Shown here: positions 1-9,753 of the stretch, piece by piece
Layout: every line of letters begins with the position of its first letter
Numbering within the stretch: position 1 is the first letter of the stretch
Assembly: GCF_014284175.1 (NCBI RefSeq)
Contig: NZ_JACOGA010000004.1
Location: forward strand, 1-64,000
Reading direction: 5' to 3'
DNA length: 64,000 nucleotides
Source: Affinundibacterium flavidum
Lineage (GTDB): Bacteria; Pseudomonadota; Gammaproteobacteria; Burkholderiales; Burkholderiaceae_D
The notes under the pieces: model-generated
What the model was told of the DNA's origin: nothing
The model's database searches: none
What the model saw: only the letters and a program-made list of their open reading frames with translations
Made by a program: the position numbers and the translations under genes

Positions 1-3000
1 CTGTGCCTGCTGGTTTGGTGCTGATGATTTCTTTGGTGCGATTGGCGACGCCATCTAAGGTGTAGGCTGTGGTGACAGTTTGGTTGACGTCGATGACCTC
101 GGTTTGGGTCAGGCGGTCGGCTTTGTCGTAGCTGTAGTTGGTAACCTGTGCGGCGGCGTTGCGGTTGATGGTTTCTTTGGTACGATTGCCGTTTTGGTCG
201 AACACGTAGTCGGTGCGTGCATGGATGATGTTGCCTTTGGCGTGTGTCACTTGTTGCATGCGCAGCGCGGCGTCGTAGCGCATGTTGCTACTGGTGCCGT
301 TGCTGTACGTGATCTGGGTGTTGAGCCCGGTTTTGTCGTAGGTGTAAGCGATGGTGCCGGATTGACCAGTGATGCTGGTGACGCGGTTTAAGGCGTCGTA
401 GGTATATTTGCTGACTTTGCCGTCTTGGGTGATGAGGCTGGTTTGGTTGCCATTGGCGTCGTAGCTGAGCGTGACTTTGGCACCGAAGGGGTCAAGCTGT
501 TGTTGTTGACGGTCAAAGTTGTCGTAGCTGTATTGGCTGATCAAGGTCTTGCTGCCTTGCATCTCGACCCGGGTGATATTGTTATTGTTGTCGTAGCTGA
601 TGTTGATACTGGTGAGGCCGTCTGCACTGGCGGAGTAGGTCTTCGCCGTTTCGCGATTTAGAGCGTCGTAGCTGTGGCTGACGATGATGCCATTGCCGTC
701 GGTGTGTTTGAGCAGATTGCCATTGGCGTCGTACGTAAAACTTTCTGTCGCACCGCCTGGGTAGGTGATCTGGGTGCGACGATTTAAGGCATCAAAGTCA
801 CTGCTAGTTTGATTGCCTTGGGCGTCGCTGATGCGGATATGGTTGTCCGATTTGTCGTAACCGTAACTGGTGGTGCCACCTATGGCATCGTCGATACTGG
901 TGAGGCGGTTGGCGGCATCGTAGTGATAGCTGGTGGTGCCGCCATTGGGGCGTTTTACACTGGTGCGGTTGCCGACACCGTCGTAGTGACTGGTGGTGGT
1001 TTCCCCTGCGGCATTGGTGACAGCTGTAGGACGACGGCGTTCGTCGTAGCTGGTGGTGGTGCTGCGACCTTCAGGGTCGGTGACGGTGATGGCATCGCCC
1101 ATCGCATCGCGTACTGTTTTGGTGATCGCGGCTAAGGGGCGGTTGTCGGCAATCCGCAGATTGCGTTTGTCGTAGACGTAGTTGCTGGTGTTGCCGTTGG
1201 CGTCGGTGACGAAGATGAGGTTGCCGCCATCGTCGTATTGGTTTTTAGTGATGGTGACGCCGTCTTTGCTGACCGTGAGTAAGCGGTTGACACCATCGTA
1301 GGTGTACTTGGTGGTGATGCCGCGTTTGTCTGTCTCACTAGTCTTGTTGCCCGCTTTGTCGTAGCGGTAACTGTGCTTTTTGCTCAGCGCATCGGTGACC
1401 GTGATGGGGTGATTGAGTTCATCGTAGGTGGTGCTGGTACTATTACCGTTGGGGTCGACTTCTTGGATTTTATTGCCGACTTTGTCGTAGCTGATGCGAT
1501 GACTGCCGCTTAAGGCATTGGTGATCTCGGTCGGACGATTTAAGTCGTCATAGATAGTATGTGTGGTGCCGCCACGGGGGTCCTTGGCTGACAGACGATT
1601 GCCCATCAGGTCGACAGTAAACTGGTGGTTGCGCCCTTCCGGCGCTGTCGTTTTGCTTAAGTAATTGAGGGCATTGTAGTCGTGACTGGTGGTGTTGCCA
1701 TTGGCATCGGTTTCTGTGATCTTGTTGCCGTTGGCGTCATAATCCCAGGCGCCGAGCTGACCTAAGCGGTCGGTGGTGGATACCAGGCGATTGAGGTCGT
1801 CATAGGCGTGACTGATGGTGTTACCGTTGGCTTGTGTTTCTTCGGTCAGGTTACCGACCGCATCGTAACGGTAGCGGGTGGTGTATCCCTCACCATCTTT
1901 TGTGGCGGTTTGACGATGGAGGGCGTCGTACTCGTGGCTGGTGACCTGGCGATTGGCATTGATGGTTTGGGTGAGATTATTGCTCTTGTCGTAGCTGTGC
2001 TGTGTCGTTTGACCATTGCCGTCGGTGCTGGAGGTGAGGCGATTAGCAGCGTCGTATTGATGACGCGTGATATGGCCGTTGCGATCAGTGATACGGACTT
2101 TGTTGCCATTTTTATCGTACGCCATGTCGGTGGCGGCACCTGCCAGACTGATTTTAATCTGCCGATTTAAGCCGTCGTAATCGTAACTCGTGATACGGCT
2201 TAGCGGGTCGGTGCTGCTGAGCTGATTGCCATTGCCATCATAAGTCATGCTCCAGTTGCCACCTGCGGCGTCCACGGTGGCGATGCGGTGACTTAGTTCG
2301 TCGTAGCTGTGACTGGTGATACGCCCTAGCGCATCTGTTTCGCTCACGACATTGCCGATCTCGTCGTAGGTGTAGCTGGTCTTTTTGCCGAGTGGCTCGA
2401 CTCTCTTGGTGAGACGATTAGCGGCGTCATAACTGTAGCTGGTGGTATTATTGGCAAAGTCCGTCTCTGCAGTTTTATTACCCACATTATCGTAGTCTAT
2501 CTGTTTGCTCTTGCCATCGGCACGGGTGATGGTGACCGGTAGATTGAGGGCGTTATAAGTCCAGCTCGTCGTTCTGCCTGCTTCATCTTTTTCTGTACGC
2601 TTATTGCCGTTCTTGTCATAGCTCATGCTACGCGATTTGCCCATCGCATCCGTGCGACTGACGACTTGGTCCTGATCGTCATAGTCGAACTTGGTCGTGC
2701 CAGCATCATCGGTGCTGCTCACCACGCGTGCGCGTGCATCGCGCGTTAAGCTTTGACTGGCACCTATCGGGTTTTTAGTGCTTTTGAGATTCCCCACGTC
2801 ATCATAGGAGAAACTGCTCACGCCTCCCATCGCATCGGTCGTGCTGAGGATTAAGCCATTGCTACTGTAGCTATGGCTGATTTTTGCAGACTCGGGATGG
2901 CTCTCTTGTGTCCGGTTGCCGCGCTCATCGTAGGTGTAAGTGGTGCTGTTGCCGTTACGATCAACTCGACTAGTTAAGCGGTTCTTGATATACGGTGCTG

Positions 3001-6000
3001 CCGTTTGCACCAGATAGGTATTGGTGATCGTCGTGCCGGCTATTTTTTCTGAAAGAAGATTGCCGTGCGTGTCGTAGCTGTACTCCGTTTTTACACCGCG
3101 TGCATCGGTCTTCGATAACATGTTTATGTCGTCTATTGCCCAAGTCATACGAGTCGTACCAATCGGGTCTTCTATCGCTAACGGACTGCCATAGGCATTG
3201 AGTGTGTATTTGGTGAGTTTGCCGTTTTCATCCGTCACACTGCTATTTTTGAGCGTTGCGATATCGTAGTTAAAACCCACATTGCCCGTGGGCGTTGCGA
3301 TGGTCGTCACCATGCTATTGGCCATCGCCAGATTGCTTACACCACCAGACGTAAAGGCGAGTTTCTCTTTATTGAAAGTGTAGGTCGTTTTATTGCCATT
3401 CGGATCGGTGTAGCTAGTGAGCAAAGAGCGGGCATAGGTGTCTATTTCGTCCGTACTGTACGCAAAACTTTCAGTACGGCCATTTCTGTTGACCGCGATC
3501 AGATTGCCAAATTTGTCGTACGTGAACTTCAAGCTCAGGCCACCTGGGCCTGTGACCGATTGCACCAAGGCTTCTATGTTAGTGACACCCGGGCGGTCAA
3601 TCTTTTGCGCCGCATACGTCAAATTGAACTGGCGCCCATCGCTATTCGTCACATTGATCAAACGCGGTGCGGGTATCGCATCCATGTCGTAATTCAAGGT
3701 CTGGCGATTACCATTTGTGTCTTCTATATAGGCGAGCTTCCATTGAATTTGCGGATTGATCAATCCAAAGTGGTAGCGTGTGCCGTCTTTACTGTAAAAA
3801 TCAAAGCTGTGATCGACTTTGTTTTCTACTAAGGTCGCGTGATAGCCTTTATCGGCAACCAATTTACCGTCATTGGTCGGCGCAAAACGCACACTGCCGC
3901 CATCACCTGCCGACACCGAGACTTCGCCACAACTATTGATGCTTAAACCGGCATCAAAGTTATGTGTCCAGTTCGCGCCCATGGTATTGATCTGCCCATT
4001 CGACCCGGATGAATACGTGGGCTGAAAGTGGAACGCAGGACCAACGCCTGGGATGCCTATTGCTTGGGTTTGGGCAACCAGCCCACCCGTCTTCAGGTTG
4101 ACGCCTTTGACGATGACCTGGCCTACTGGCAGGCTATTATGCATCTTGAACAGGGAGGAGAATCCGCCAGCCCTTTGTTCTTGTTGCGATGGATCGGCAA
4201 TACCGGTCGCGCTCAGCGTAAATACAAAATCTCCTGAGCCCAGTTGTGCCGGGTCAATGTTGTGCGAGAAGCTGCCTTGGGAATAAACCTGGTCTTGAAA
4301 TAGTATTTGTGGCGTACCGAGGATTCCTCCATTAGCATTCACCGACTGCACACTGAGCGTCGCCCTGACATCTTGGGCAAACGAAAAATCTATCCCTCCT
4401 GAACGTCCGCATGAGCGTTGATTGACTAGATCTACGTCCAGATTTCCACCGTGGCCTTTTGCTGAAATTATTAATGATTGGCGTGTCGACAGCTGAAATT
4501 TCTCTGACTTCATTTCTACAAGAGAATTCTCCCCCAACACCAATTCAACCTGGTATTTTTTCTTAAGATCAAATGGGGTACCACGATGAATGTCTGCTTT
4601 GCCGGTACCCTTAACGCTATCGCCGATCAGGTCTATGTACTCTTTTTCTTCTTCATATATTCTGAGTTTGACTCCTAAAGCCGTATATTCTGGTGGCGAA
4701 ATGCTGTATTCAATTGTGGCCTTAGCACTACTATTTCCATTCGCATCTAATAGAAGATGATTGCCGTTGATAGAGCTGATACTTTCTATTTTTGGCAGTA
4801 CCGCTGAGATTGGTCCAAATCCATAGGTGAAGTAATCAATTTTGTCATCTCTCAGTGTCCCTTCTATCGCCTGTGCGTCAATAAAATGCTGCGCAGGTGA
4901 ATTCCCAACTGTCAATCTGGTTTGATAAGTGGATGGACCTGTTTGTGTCACTCCGGATGTCGATCCGCCAGATGTTGCATGAAAATCCACTTTCATTGGA
5001 TAGGAGATCAATTTTTGGAAAGGAACACCAACTTGCTCAGGCTTACCTGTTCGTTCACTGATACGGGTAATCTCTTCAGTGATGGGCAAAACGAAGCGCA
5101 ACTCTATGGGGCGTTTATACTCACTGCCCAATTTTGCACCACTGACATTGACTCCTCGATCATCGGAAATTAATCCCGTCAACAAATTCCTTCCGGCATA
5201 TGTCCCAAAGTCGGGATAGCAACGTTTCGCATCATCATAATAATCAAACGCGTCGAATTTCTGTTGAAGTGGTCCCGCTTGCACCGCAATCTTTTCCCTC
5301 GCATACCATGCGTTACTCGAAATAATACCGGCATTCACACTTCCTTGAGTCGATGACATAGCACTGAACGAGGAGTTTCCACATTCCCCCAAAATCGGCA
5401 TGTTGGTAGGACAGTTACTGAGCCTGCCTTGATCATTTACGCTATTATCAAAAAGCACACTACCTCTAAAAAAACTATCATCGTAAGAATTGCATCTAAG
5501 AGTCGTTTCAATGTTCAGGGCGACAGGAATGTTCGCAATCGGATTACCATATTGATCCGCCACCATCGCACCAAATTGGCCTATAAAAATGCCCGTTGCC
5601 AGATCATCTTCACTATTGAGCGTGCTACCGGAAGCCGTGGGCGCTTTGACTTTTAACTTCTTCTCGGAAGTGCGAACAATATCGCTAAGCACATCTGGCT
5701 TTGCAAAAATGGTGACTGGCGTCTCTATTCTGATCATTCCATCAGCCGACAAGACACTCATGTCAATCATATTCTGACCGAGCTTTGTCAGATATTTATC
5801 CCCGCTTGCCACTCGCATATACATGGGGCTTTCAGCAGTTTTTTGGCCAAGCGTCACAGTAGCTGATGCGATTCCTAATGCATTTGTCGTGGCTGTATAC
5901 GTCGCAGCTCCATTGAGTAATCCGCCTCCCGCAATCATCTGAAACAGCACCGATGCACCCTGCACAGGAAAACCGTCTTTATCCAATACCATCACGTTCA

Positions 6001-8617
6001 ATGGCAATGGCATCACTTGCCCTGCAATGCCAATCTCATTATCTAAGCTACTGATCGACAGAAGTTGCACACCCGCTAAAGGATCATTATTCGCACCATC
6101 CGAATTGGGCGAGCGTAATGCGTCCGCCAGAAATCCTAAAGTCCAGGCATTCTCTCCCGTTGCCACTTCACCACCAGCCAAACCACCAGAAATAAAATAC
6201 CCACCAGCCCCCGTTGCCTCTTCAGTAGCACGCCAGACAGAACCATTCCAAGCTTGATATTGCAAACGGCGTGCTGGCACTTCGACGCGATACGCTTGTC
6301 GTACCAGATTTCTTATATGGTCTTTCACTGCCAGTGAATGATCCGTGCCGTCAATGGCGTTAAGATTTTGCTGACTGACATTCAATGTAGGAATGCTTTG
6401 CTCTTTGGCCAATGCGAATCCCTTATCCGCAGATATGGCATCGACACTGAGTTGATTTTGAAATAGCACCGATTCCAACGATGATCCATGAAGACTTGAA
6501 AGCAGCAAGAAATCTTTAGCATTGGCGCCGATTGCTTCAATTGGATGCGCGATGGCATCGAGGCTTACACCGCGCCATTCTAGAGTTTGTGGTGCACCGT
6601 TGAGATAGACGGTCTGCATACGATTACTCACCAAGGTTAGCGATGGTAGAGGACGTACTACCCTCACGCCCGTCAACGCTGCTATTTGCGCATCCCCCTC
6701 ATTCCAAAGCTGCTGATACGCAAATGCCAATCCATCGAGTATTTGCGCCGCCTTGCTTTCAGAATCCGCTGGATCTTTGCTCGCAGGCCGACTCGCTCCA
6801 GTGCCACTGAAGGCCAGCGCCTGATAGGCTCCTGCCATCACGGTTTGACTGATTTTTTGGGAGCCAAATGGTCCCGTCAAGTCGATTTGCAAAGATAAAT
6901 CGCTGCCTGGCACGACGCTGCCTGATCCTATCGTGCGCACTTTTCCACCGACACGAATTTGAGGACGCAACTTCATCAAATAAAGGGGCGTCGCATCGAA
7001 GCCTCCAAAAGACAGACTTAAACGATGATCTTCTATCGTCGCCGGGATATAGGAAATCGTCAAACGTTGATTGGATATTTCATGCACCGGCAATAACGCA
7101 TCTAAAACGGTCTGGTTACCAGAACGAATCTGAACGCGAGCATTAACGATATTCGAGGGAGAGATGGTTGGACTTTCATGGGTCACTGCAACCACGACAT
7201 ACGGTAAAGAATTGGGCAGCAAGCTTAAATTAAGTGGCACTAACTCTTGCTTACCAAATTGAGCCGTATAGTCACTAGCGGCACCGGACCGAGCTTGAAG
7301 TACGTCCGTGAGCTGCTTCTTTAAGAATTCACCAAAACTTTGTCGGCGTACTTGCGACAAGTAGGCATTTTGTACTTCATTGGCCGTACCCACATCAGTC
7401 ATCGATACATTTGATGCAGTCCAGGTGCTCACTTTTGTTGAAGGATCTAATGGTATCCAAGTTTGTCCAGAGCCATCCACAACCGCGCCACGATAATTGG
7501 TATAAGGCACTTTGGCGGTCACCCACGTATGTTCCAGTTGAACCGCGGCCAAACGCCCACCGCGAACCACCGGGCTAAATGCGATACCAGCTTTGGTTAG
7601 TGCTGAAGCCACAGTACTGCTATCAGTCAGCCCCAATTCATTTGCTAATTTTTGCGTATCAAATTCCACCACGCCATGTACATATCTAGTGGCAACGCCC
7701 GTTGCCCGCAACAAGGCAATCAACAGACTGGCTTGATCGACGTCGTTTCCAGCTTTACTGCGCAAGGTACCGAGAGCCCCTTTGACGGAACCCGAATACC
7801 ATTCGGTTTTGTGATGATTGCGGACGAATTCGTAGATACGAATGTAATCGTTACCTAGTACTTTCGCCTGTTTAGTAATCTCTTCGGATAACGGGGCTTC
7901 GCTTGAATCTTGTAAATCAACAGGCAGACTTTCAACCTCTGTGCCTTTGACATAACTAGGCGTAATCGCCGGGCTCAACTTAGGTGTTCGACTCGGTAAA
8001 TTGGCCGCAGTTACAGGCAAACTATTTGCATGGAGTATCGATTCACGCTTCACATTCTCTAGTTTTGGTGTCAGCAACACGATGACTGTTTTTACTAAGC
8101 CATTCACATCTTTTGACACGAATTTTTCTTTACTAGAAAAAACAGGGTCCAACAAACTCTTAATCTGGGTAAGACGTGCGATAAGTTTTGTCGTGACGTC
8201 CCGATGTAGACTGAGATATGCAGAGTTCGAGGCAATTTTTTGTAGCTTCGACTCAATTCCTTTCTGACGACTTTCAATCACTATTACCGCTGCTTTCCAT
8301 TGCAGATAGACAGCTTCAACTTCTGCGAATGTACTATCGGTACGTCGCATTTGCCAGTTGCTCAGTGCATCTGCTAATGCCTGTTCAGCGATGTGTAACT
8401 GGCGTAATTCTGCCGCGCGATCAACACCTATACTCGTCGTCTTTAGTTGATTTTTGTGGTACTCGTCTATCATCACTCGTGCATCGCGACCCGCGGCAAC
8501 TTCTTGCAAAATCTGTTGCTCGAGGTTTTTGTTTTGCGCAAACGCAGTGGCAGAAAATACGATTGTTGCGCACACCATCAAGGCTGACATGGCAATTTTA
8601 ATTACACGACTTTTCAT
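1..8617 (-). CDS. Giant RHS/YD-repeat protein with transglutaminase-like N-terminal region (C-terminus outside window)
   Basis: An open frame runs without a stop from an ATG at 8617 to the left edge, giving at least 2,872 residues. Residues 1-27 form a Sec signal peptide ending AFA-Q. About residues 235-400 match the transglutaminase-like core that fronts some RHS proteins (GNDVDQASLLIALLRATG, then EHTW and WIPLDP). The usual catalytic Cys position is Asp292, so enzyme activity is doubtful; His363 is kept. Two invasin-like Ig segments (DxxGNPxANxPV type) lie near 865-935 and 1000-1045. From about residue 1600 onward the protein is continuous YD repeats (SYDxxGNxT/LTxTTD), about two dozen. Rhs proteins usually carry a variable, often toxic, C-terminus after this core, which cannot be seen here. 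The gene sits 80 bp after the choice-of-anchor-A gene and is probably in the same operon. The YD region is visibly more GC-rich than the N-terminal half. Confidence 0.93.
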   Translation of the reverse strand, partial: MKSRVIKIAMSALMVCATIVFSATAFAQNKNLEQQILQEVAAGRDARVMIDEYHKNQLKTTSIGVDRAAELRQLHIAEQALADALSNWQMRRTDSTFAEVEAVYLQWKAAVIVIESRQKGIESKLQKIASNSAYLSLHRDVTTKLIARLTQIKSLLDPVFSSKEKFVSKDVNGLVKTVIVLLTPKLENVKRESILHANSLPVTAANLPSRTPKLSPAITPSYVKGTEVESLPVDLQDSSEAPLSEEITKQAKVLGNDYIRIYEFVRNHHKTEWYSGSVKGALGTLRSKAGNDVDQASLLIALLRATGVATRYVHGVVEFDTQKLANELGLTDSSTVASALTKAGIAFSPVVRGGRLAAVQLEHTWVTAKVPYTNYRGAVVDGSGQTWIPLDPSTKVSTWTASNVSMTDVGTANEVQNAYLSQVRRQSFGEFLKKQLTDVLQARSGAASDYTAQFGKQELVPLNLSLLPNSLPYVVVAVTHESPTISPSNIVNARVQIRSGNQTVLDALLPVHEISNQRLTISYIPATIEDHRLSLSFGGFDATPLYLMKLRPQIRVGGKVRTIGSGSVVPGSDLSLQIDLTGPFGSQKISQTVMAGAYQALAFSGTGASRPASKDPADSESKAAQILDGLAFAYQQLWNEGDAQIAALTGVRVVRPLPSLTLVSNRMQTVYLNGAPQTLEWRGVSLDAIAHPIEAIGANAKDFLLLSSLHGSSLESVLFQNQLSVDAISADKGFALAKEQSIPTLNVSQQNLNAIDGTDHSLAVKDHIRNLVRQAYRVEVPARRLQYQAWNGSVWRATEEATGAGGYFISGGLAGGEVATGENAWTLGFLADALRSPNSDGANNDPLAGVQLLSISSLDNEIGIAGQVMPLPLNVMVLDKDGFPVQGASVLFQMIAGGGLLNGAATYTATTNALGIASATVTLGQKTAESPMYMRVASGDKYLTKLGQNMIDMSVLSADGMIRIETPVTIFAKPDVLSDIVRTSEKKLKVKAPTASGSTLNSEDDLATGIFIGQFGAMVADQYGNPIANIPVALNIETTLRCNSYDDSFFRGSVLFDNSVNDQGRLSNCPTNMPILGECGNSSFSAMSSTQGSVNAGIISSNAWYAREKIAVQAGPLQQKFDAFDYYDDAKRCYPDFGTYAGRNLLTGLISDDRGVNVSGAKLGSEYKRPIELRFVLPITEEITRISERTGKPEQVGVPFQKLISYPMKVDFHATSGGSTSGVTQTGPSTYQTRLTVGNSPAQHFIDAQAIEGTLRDDKIDYFTYGFGPISAVLPKIESISSINGNHLLLDANGNSSAKATIEYSISPPEYTALGVKLRIYEEEKEYIDLIGDSVKGTGKADIHRGTPFDLKKKYQVELVLGENSLVEMKSEKFQLSTRQSLIISAKGHGGNLDVDLVNQRSCGRSGGIDFSFAQDVRATLSVQSVNANGGILGTPQILFQDQVYSQGSFSHNIDPAQLGSGDFVFTLSATGIADPSQQEQRAGGFSSLFKMHNSLPVGQVIVKGVNLKTGGLVAQTQAIGIPGVGPAFHFQPTYSSGSNGQINTMGANWTHNFDAGLSINSCGEVSVSAGDGGSVRFAPTNDGKLVADKGYHATLVENKVDHSFDFYSKDGTRYHFGLINPQIQWKLAYIEDTNGNRQTLNYDMDAIPAPRLINVTNSDGRQFNLTYAAQKIDRPGVTNIEALVQSVTGPGGLSLKFTYDKFGNLIAVNRNGRTESFAYSTDEIDTYARSLLTSYTDPNGNKTTYTFNKEKLAFTSGGVSNLAMANSMVTTIATPTGNVGFNYDIATLKNSSVTDENGKLTKYTLNAYGSPLAIEDPIGTTRMTWAIDDINMLSKTDARGVKTEYSYDTHGNLLSEKIAGTTITNTYLVQTAAPYIKNRLTSRVDRNGNSTTYTYDERGNRTQESHPESAKISHSYSSNGLILSTTDAMGGVSSFSYDDVGNLKSTKNPIGASQSLTRDARARVVSSTDDAGTTKFDYDDQDQVVSRTDAMGKSRSMSYDKNGNKRTEKDEAGRTTSWTYNALNLPVTITRADGKSKQIDYDNVGNKTAETDFANNTTSYSYDAANRLTKRVEPLGKKTSYTYDEIGNVVSETDALGRITSHSYDELSHRIATVDAAGGNWSMTYDGNGNQLSSTDPLSRITSYDYDGLNRQIKISLAGAATDMAYDKNGNKVRITDRNGHITRHQYDAANRLTSSTDGNGQTTQHSYDKSNNLTQTINANRQVTSHEYDALHRQTATKDGEGYTTRYRYDAVGNLTEETQANGNTISHAYDDLNRLVSTTDRLGQLGAWDYDANGNKITETDANGNTTSHDYNALNYLSKTTAPEGRNHQFTVDLMGNRLSAKDPRGGTTHTIYDDLNRPTEITNALSGSHRISYDKVGNKIQEVDPNGNSTSTTYDELNHPITVTDALSKKHSYRYDKAGNKTSETDKRGITTKYTYDGVNRLLTVSKDGVTITKNQYDDGGNLIFVTDANGNTSNYVYDKRNLRIADNRPLAAITKTVRDAMGDAITVTDPEGRSTTTSYDERRRPTAVTNAAGETTTSHYDGVGNRTSVKRPNGGTTSYHYDAANRLTSIDDAIGGTTSYGYDKSDNHIRISDAQGNQTSSDFDALNRRTQITYPGGATESFTYDANGNLLKHTDGNGIIVSHSYDALNRETAKTYSASADGLTSINISYDNNNNITRVEMQGSKTLISQYSYDNFDRQQQQLDPFGAKVTLSYDANGNQTSLITQDGKVSKYTYDALNRVTSITGQSGTIAYTYDKTGLNTQITYSNGTSSNMRYDAALRMQQVTHAKGNIIHARTDYVFDQNGNRTKETINRNAAAQVTNYSYDKADRLTQTEVIDVNQTVTTAYTLDGVANRTKEIISTKPAGT

Positions 8618-8697
8618 TCCATCTTCCCAAACTTTTCAGATACTTCTATTTTTGTGACTTGCTATACGACGACAATTTCTGACTGACTGCGCGAACG

Positions 8698-9753
8698 CTA
8701 GTTAAGCGGCTCAAATGGCGCATAACCTATTGACATGCTGGTGTTCCAACTTGCCGCAACTATCGTGCCTTCGATAAAGCCGCTAGAATCTTTGACACAG
8801 GCGTAAGGCGCCAGAACATTGCCTTCAACCCGTACGCCTTGCATCATCAACACATCTGTATCAGGCAAATTAAATAGCACTCGTTTCCCACGTCCAGCAA
8901 ATACATTCATAGAAATACTCATACGTACCTGGCGCTGATCATTTGCGCTCACATTTAAAATAATGTAAGCGGTTGACTTGATATTTTTTAATGCGAAATT
9001 TAAGTGACTGGTTACCTGATCTGCTGTCAAATTAAAATATTCAACATCCCTGTTACTCCCCGTCAACGTAACTGCAGAATACAATTGACTGACCGTTCCA
9101 GTAGGAGACACATTGCGCAATTGTTGCGACAAAATACTCAAATTCATTCTTTCAGCAGCAAAATCTACAGGACTAAAAGCCGCCTGACGCAAGTCTAAGT
9201 ATTTCGCGACTTTGCTGGCTTTTGTTCCAGCATACACACCCCAACTATTCACGTGCCCATTTGCCCAAATTGAGCCACCGGAGAACGCATTGATATTCCC
9301 TCCCACCACTAATGAGGCTTGAGTCGACCCGGATGGAACACGACCACCTATACTAGGTCCGGATACATCGAGATCTCCACCAACAGCTAGACGCCCTTCG
9401 ATATTGGGTATGCTGCTCACATTGCCGAAAAAAAATCCGGAATACTGCGCAGCCGTACCCAAATCAATTTTTTGTGCATGACAATTAACCGACACAACAC
9501 TGCTTACCATTCCAACGATCAATATTTTCAAGAACCTTTGCATTCGCTCAAATAGAAAAGCACCTTCTTTCTGATAGTCAGGAGCTGAATTCTTTGCTCG
9601 AATACGAGCCATCACTTTTATCCATTTCACGTTAAATGTCGTCGCCTCTTTCATACCTAATTTTCGATACAAATCTGAATTTCTACTCCGTAGAAATGAA
9701 GTGGCAATTTTACTGGCCGAGATTGAAGGAGGGAGCGTAGTCGTCTTTATCAT
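8698..9753 (-). CDS. Choice-of-anchor A family exported protein
   Basis: The C-terminal 265 residues look like a choice-of-anchor A domain, a beta-solenoid-like adhesion module found in exported proteins. Visible hallmarks are an early YSGFFFGN segment, IEGRLAVGGDL, a VVGGNI strand, NLPDTD, and VEGNVLAPYA followed by EGTIVAASW near the end. The start is uncertain. The ATG at 9753 overlaps the stop of the 6,552-aa gene as ATGA, which suggests translational coupling, and the frame stays open. However, a classical signal peptide (MQRFLKILIVGMV...CHAQ) begins only at the ATG at 9543, so the mature protein may start there; the frame is also open up to 9768. The gene lies between two giant exported proteins on the same strand, so a role on the same surface structure is plausible but inferred. 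No sorting motif is seen at the C-terminus. Confidence 0.85.
   Translation of the reverse strand: MIKTTTLPPSISASKIATSFLRSRNSDLYRKLGMKEATTFNVKWIKVMARIRAKNSAPDYQKEGAFLFERMQRFLKILIVGMVSSVVSVNCHAQKIDLGTAAQYSGFFFGNVSSIPNIEGRLAVGGDLDVSGPSIGGRVPSGSTQASLVVGGNINAFSGGSIWANGHVNSWGVYAGTKASKVAKYLDLRQAAFSPVDFAAERMNLSILSQQLRNVSPTGTVSQLYSAVTLTGSNRDVEYFNLTADQVTSHLNFALKNIKSTAYIILNVSANDQRQVRMSISMNVFAGRGKRVLFNLPDTDVLMMQGVRVEGNVLAPYACVKDSSGFIEGTIVAASWNTSMSIGYAPFEPLN

Noticed and set aside
80..3832. Many plus-strand open frames of 60-130 aa
   Set aside because: They are antisense shadows of the YD repeats; the minus frame is continuous and carries the recognisable motifs.
7500..7760. Active transglutaminase annotation for the RHS protein
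   Set aside because: The catalytic Cys position holds Asp292, so activity cannot be claimed.
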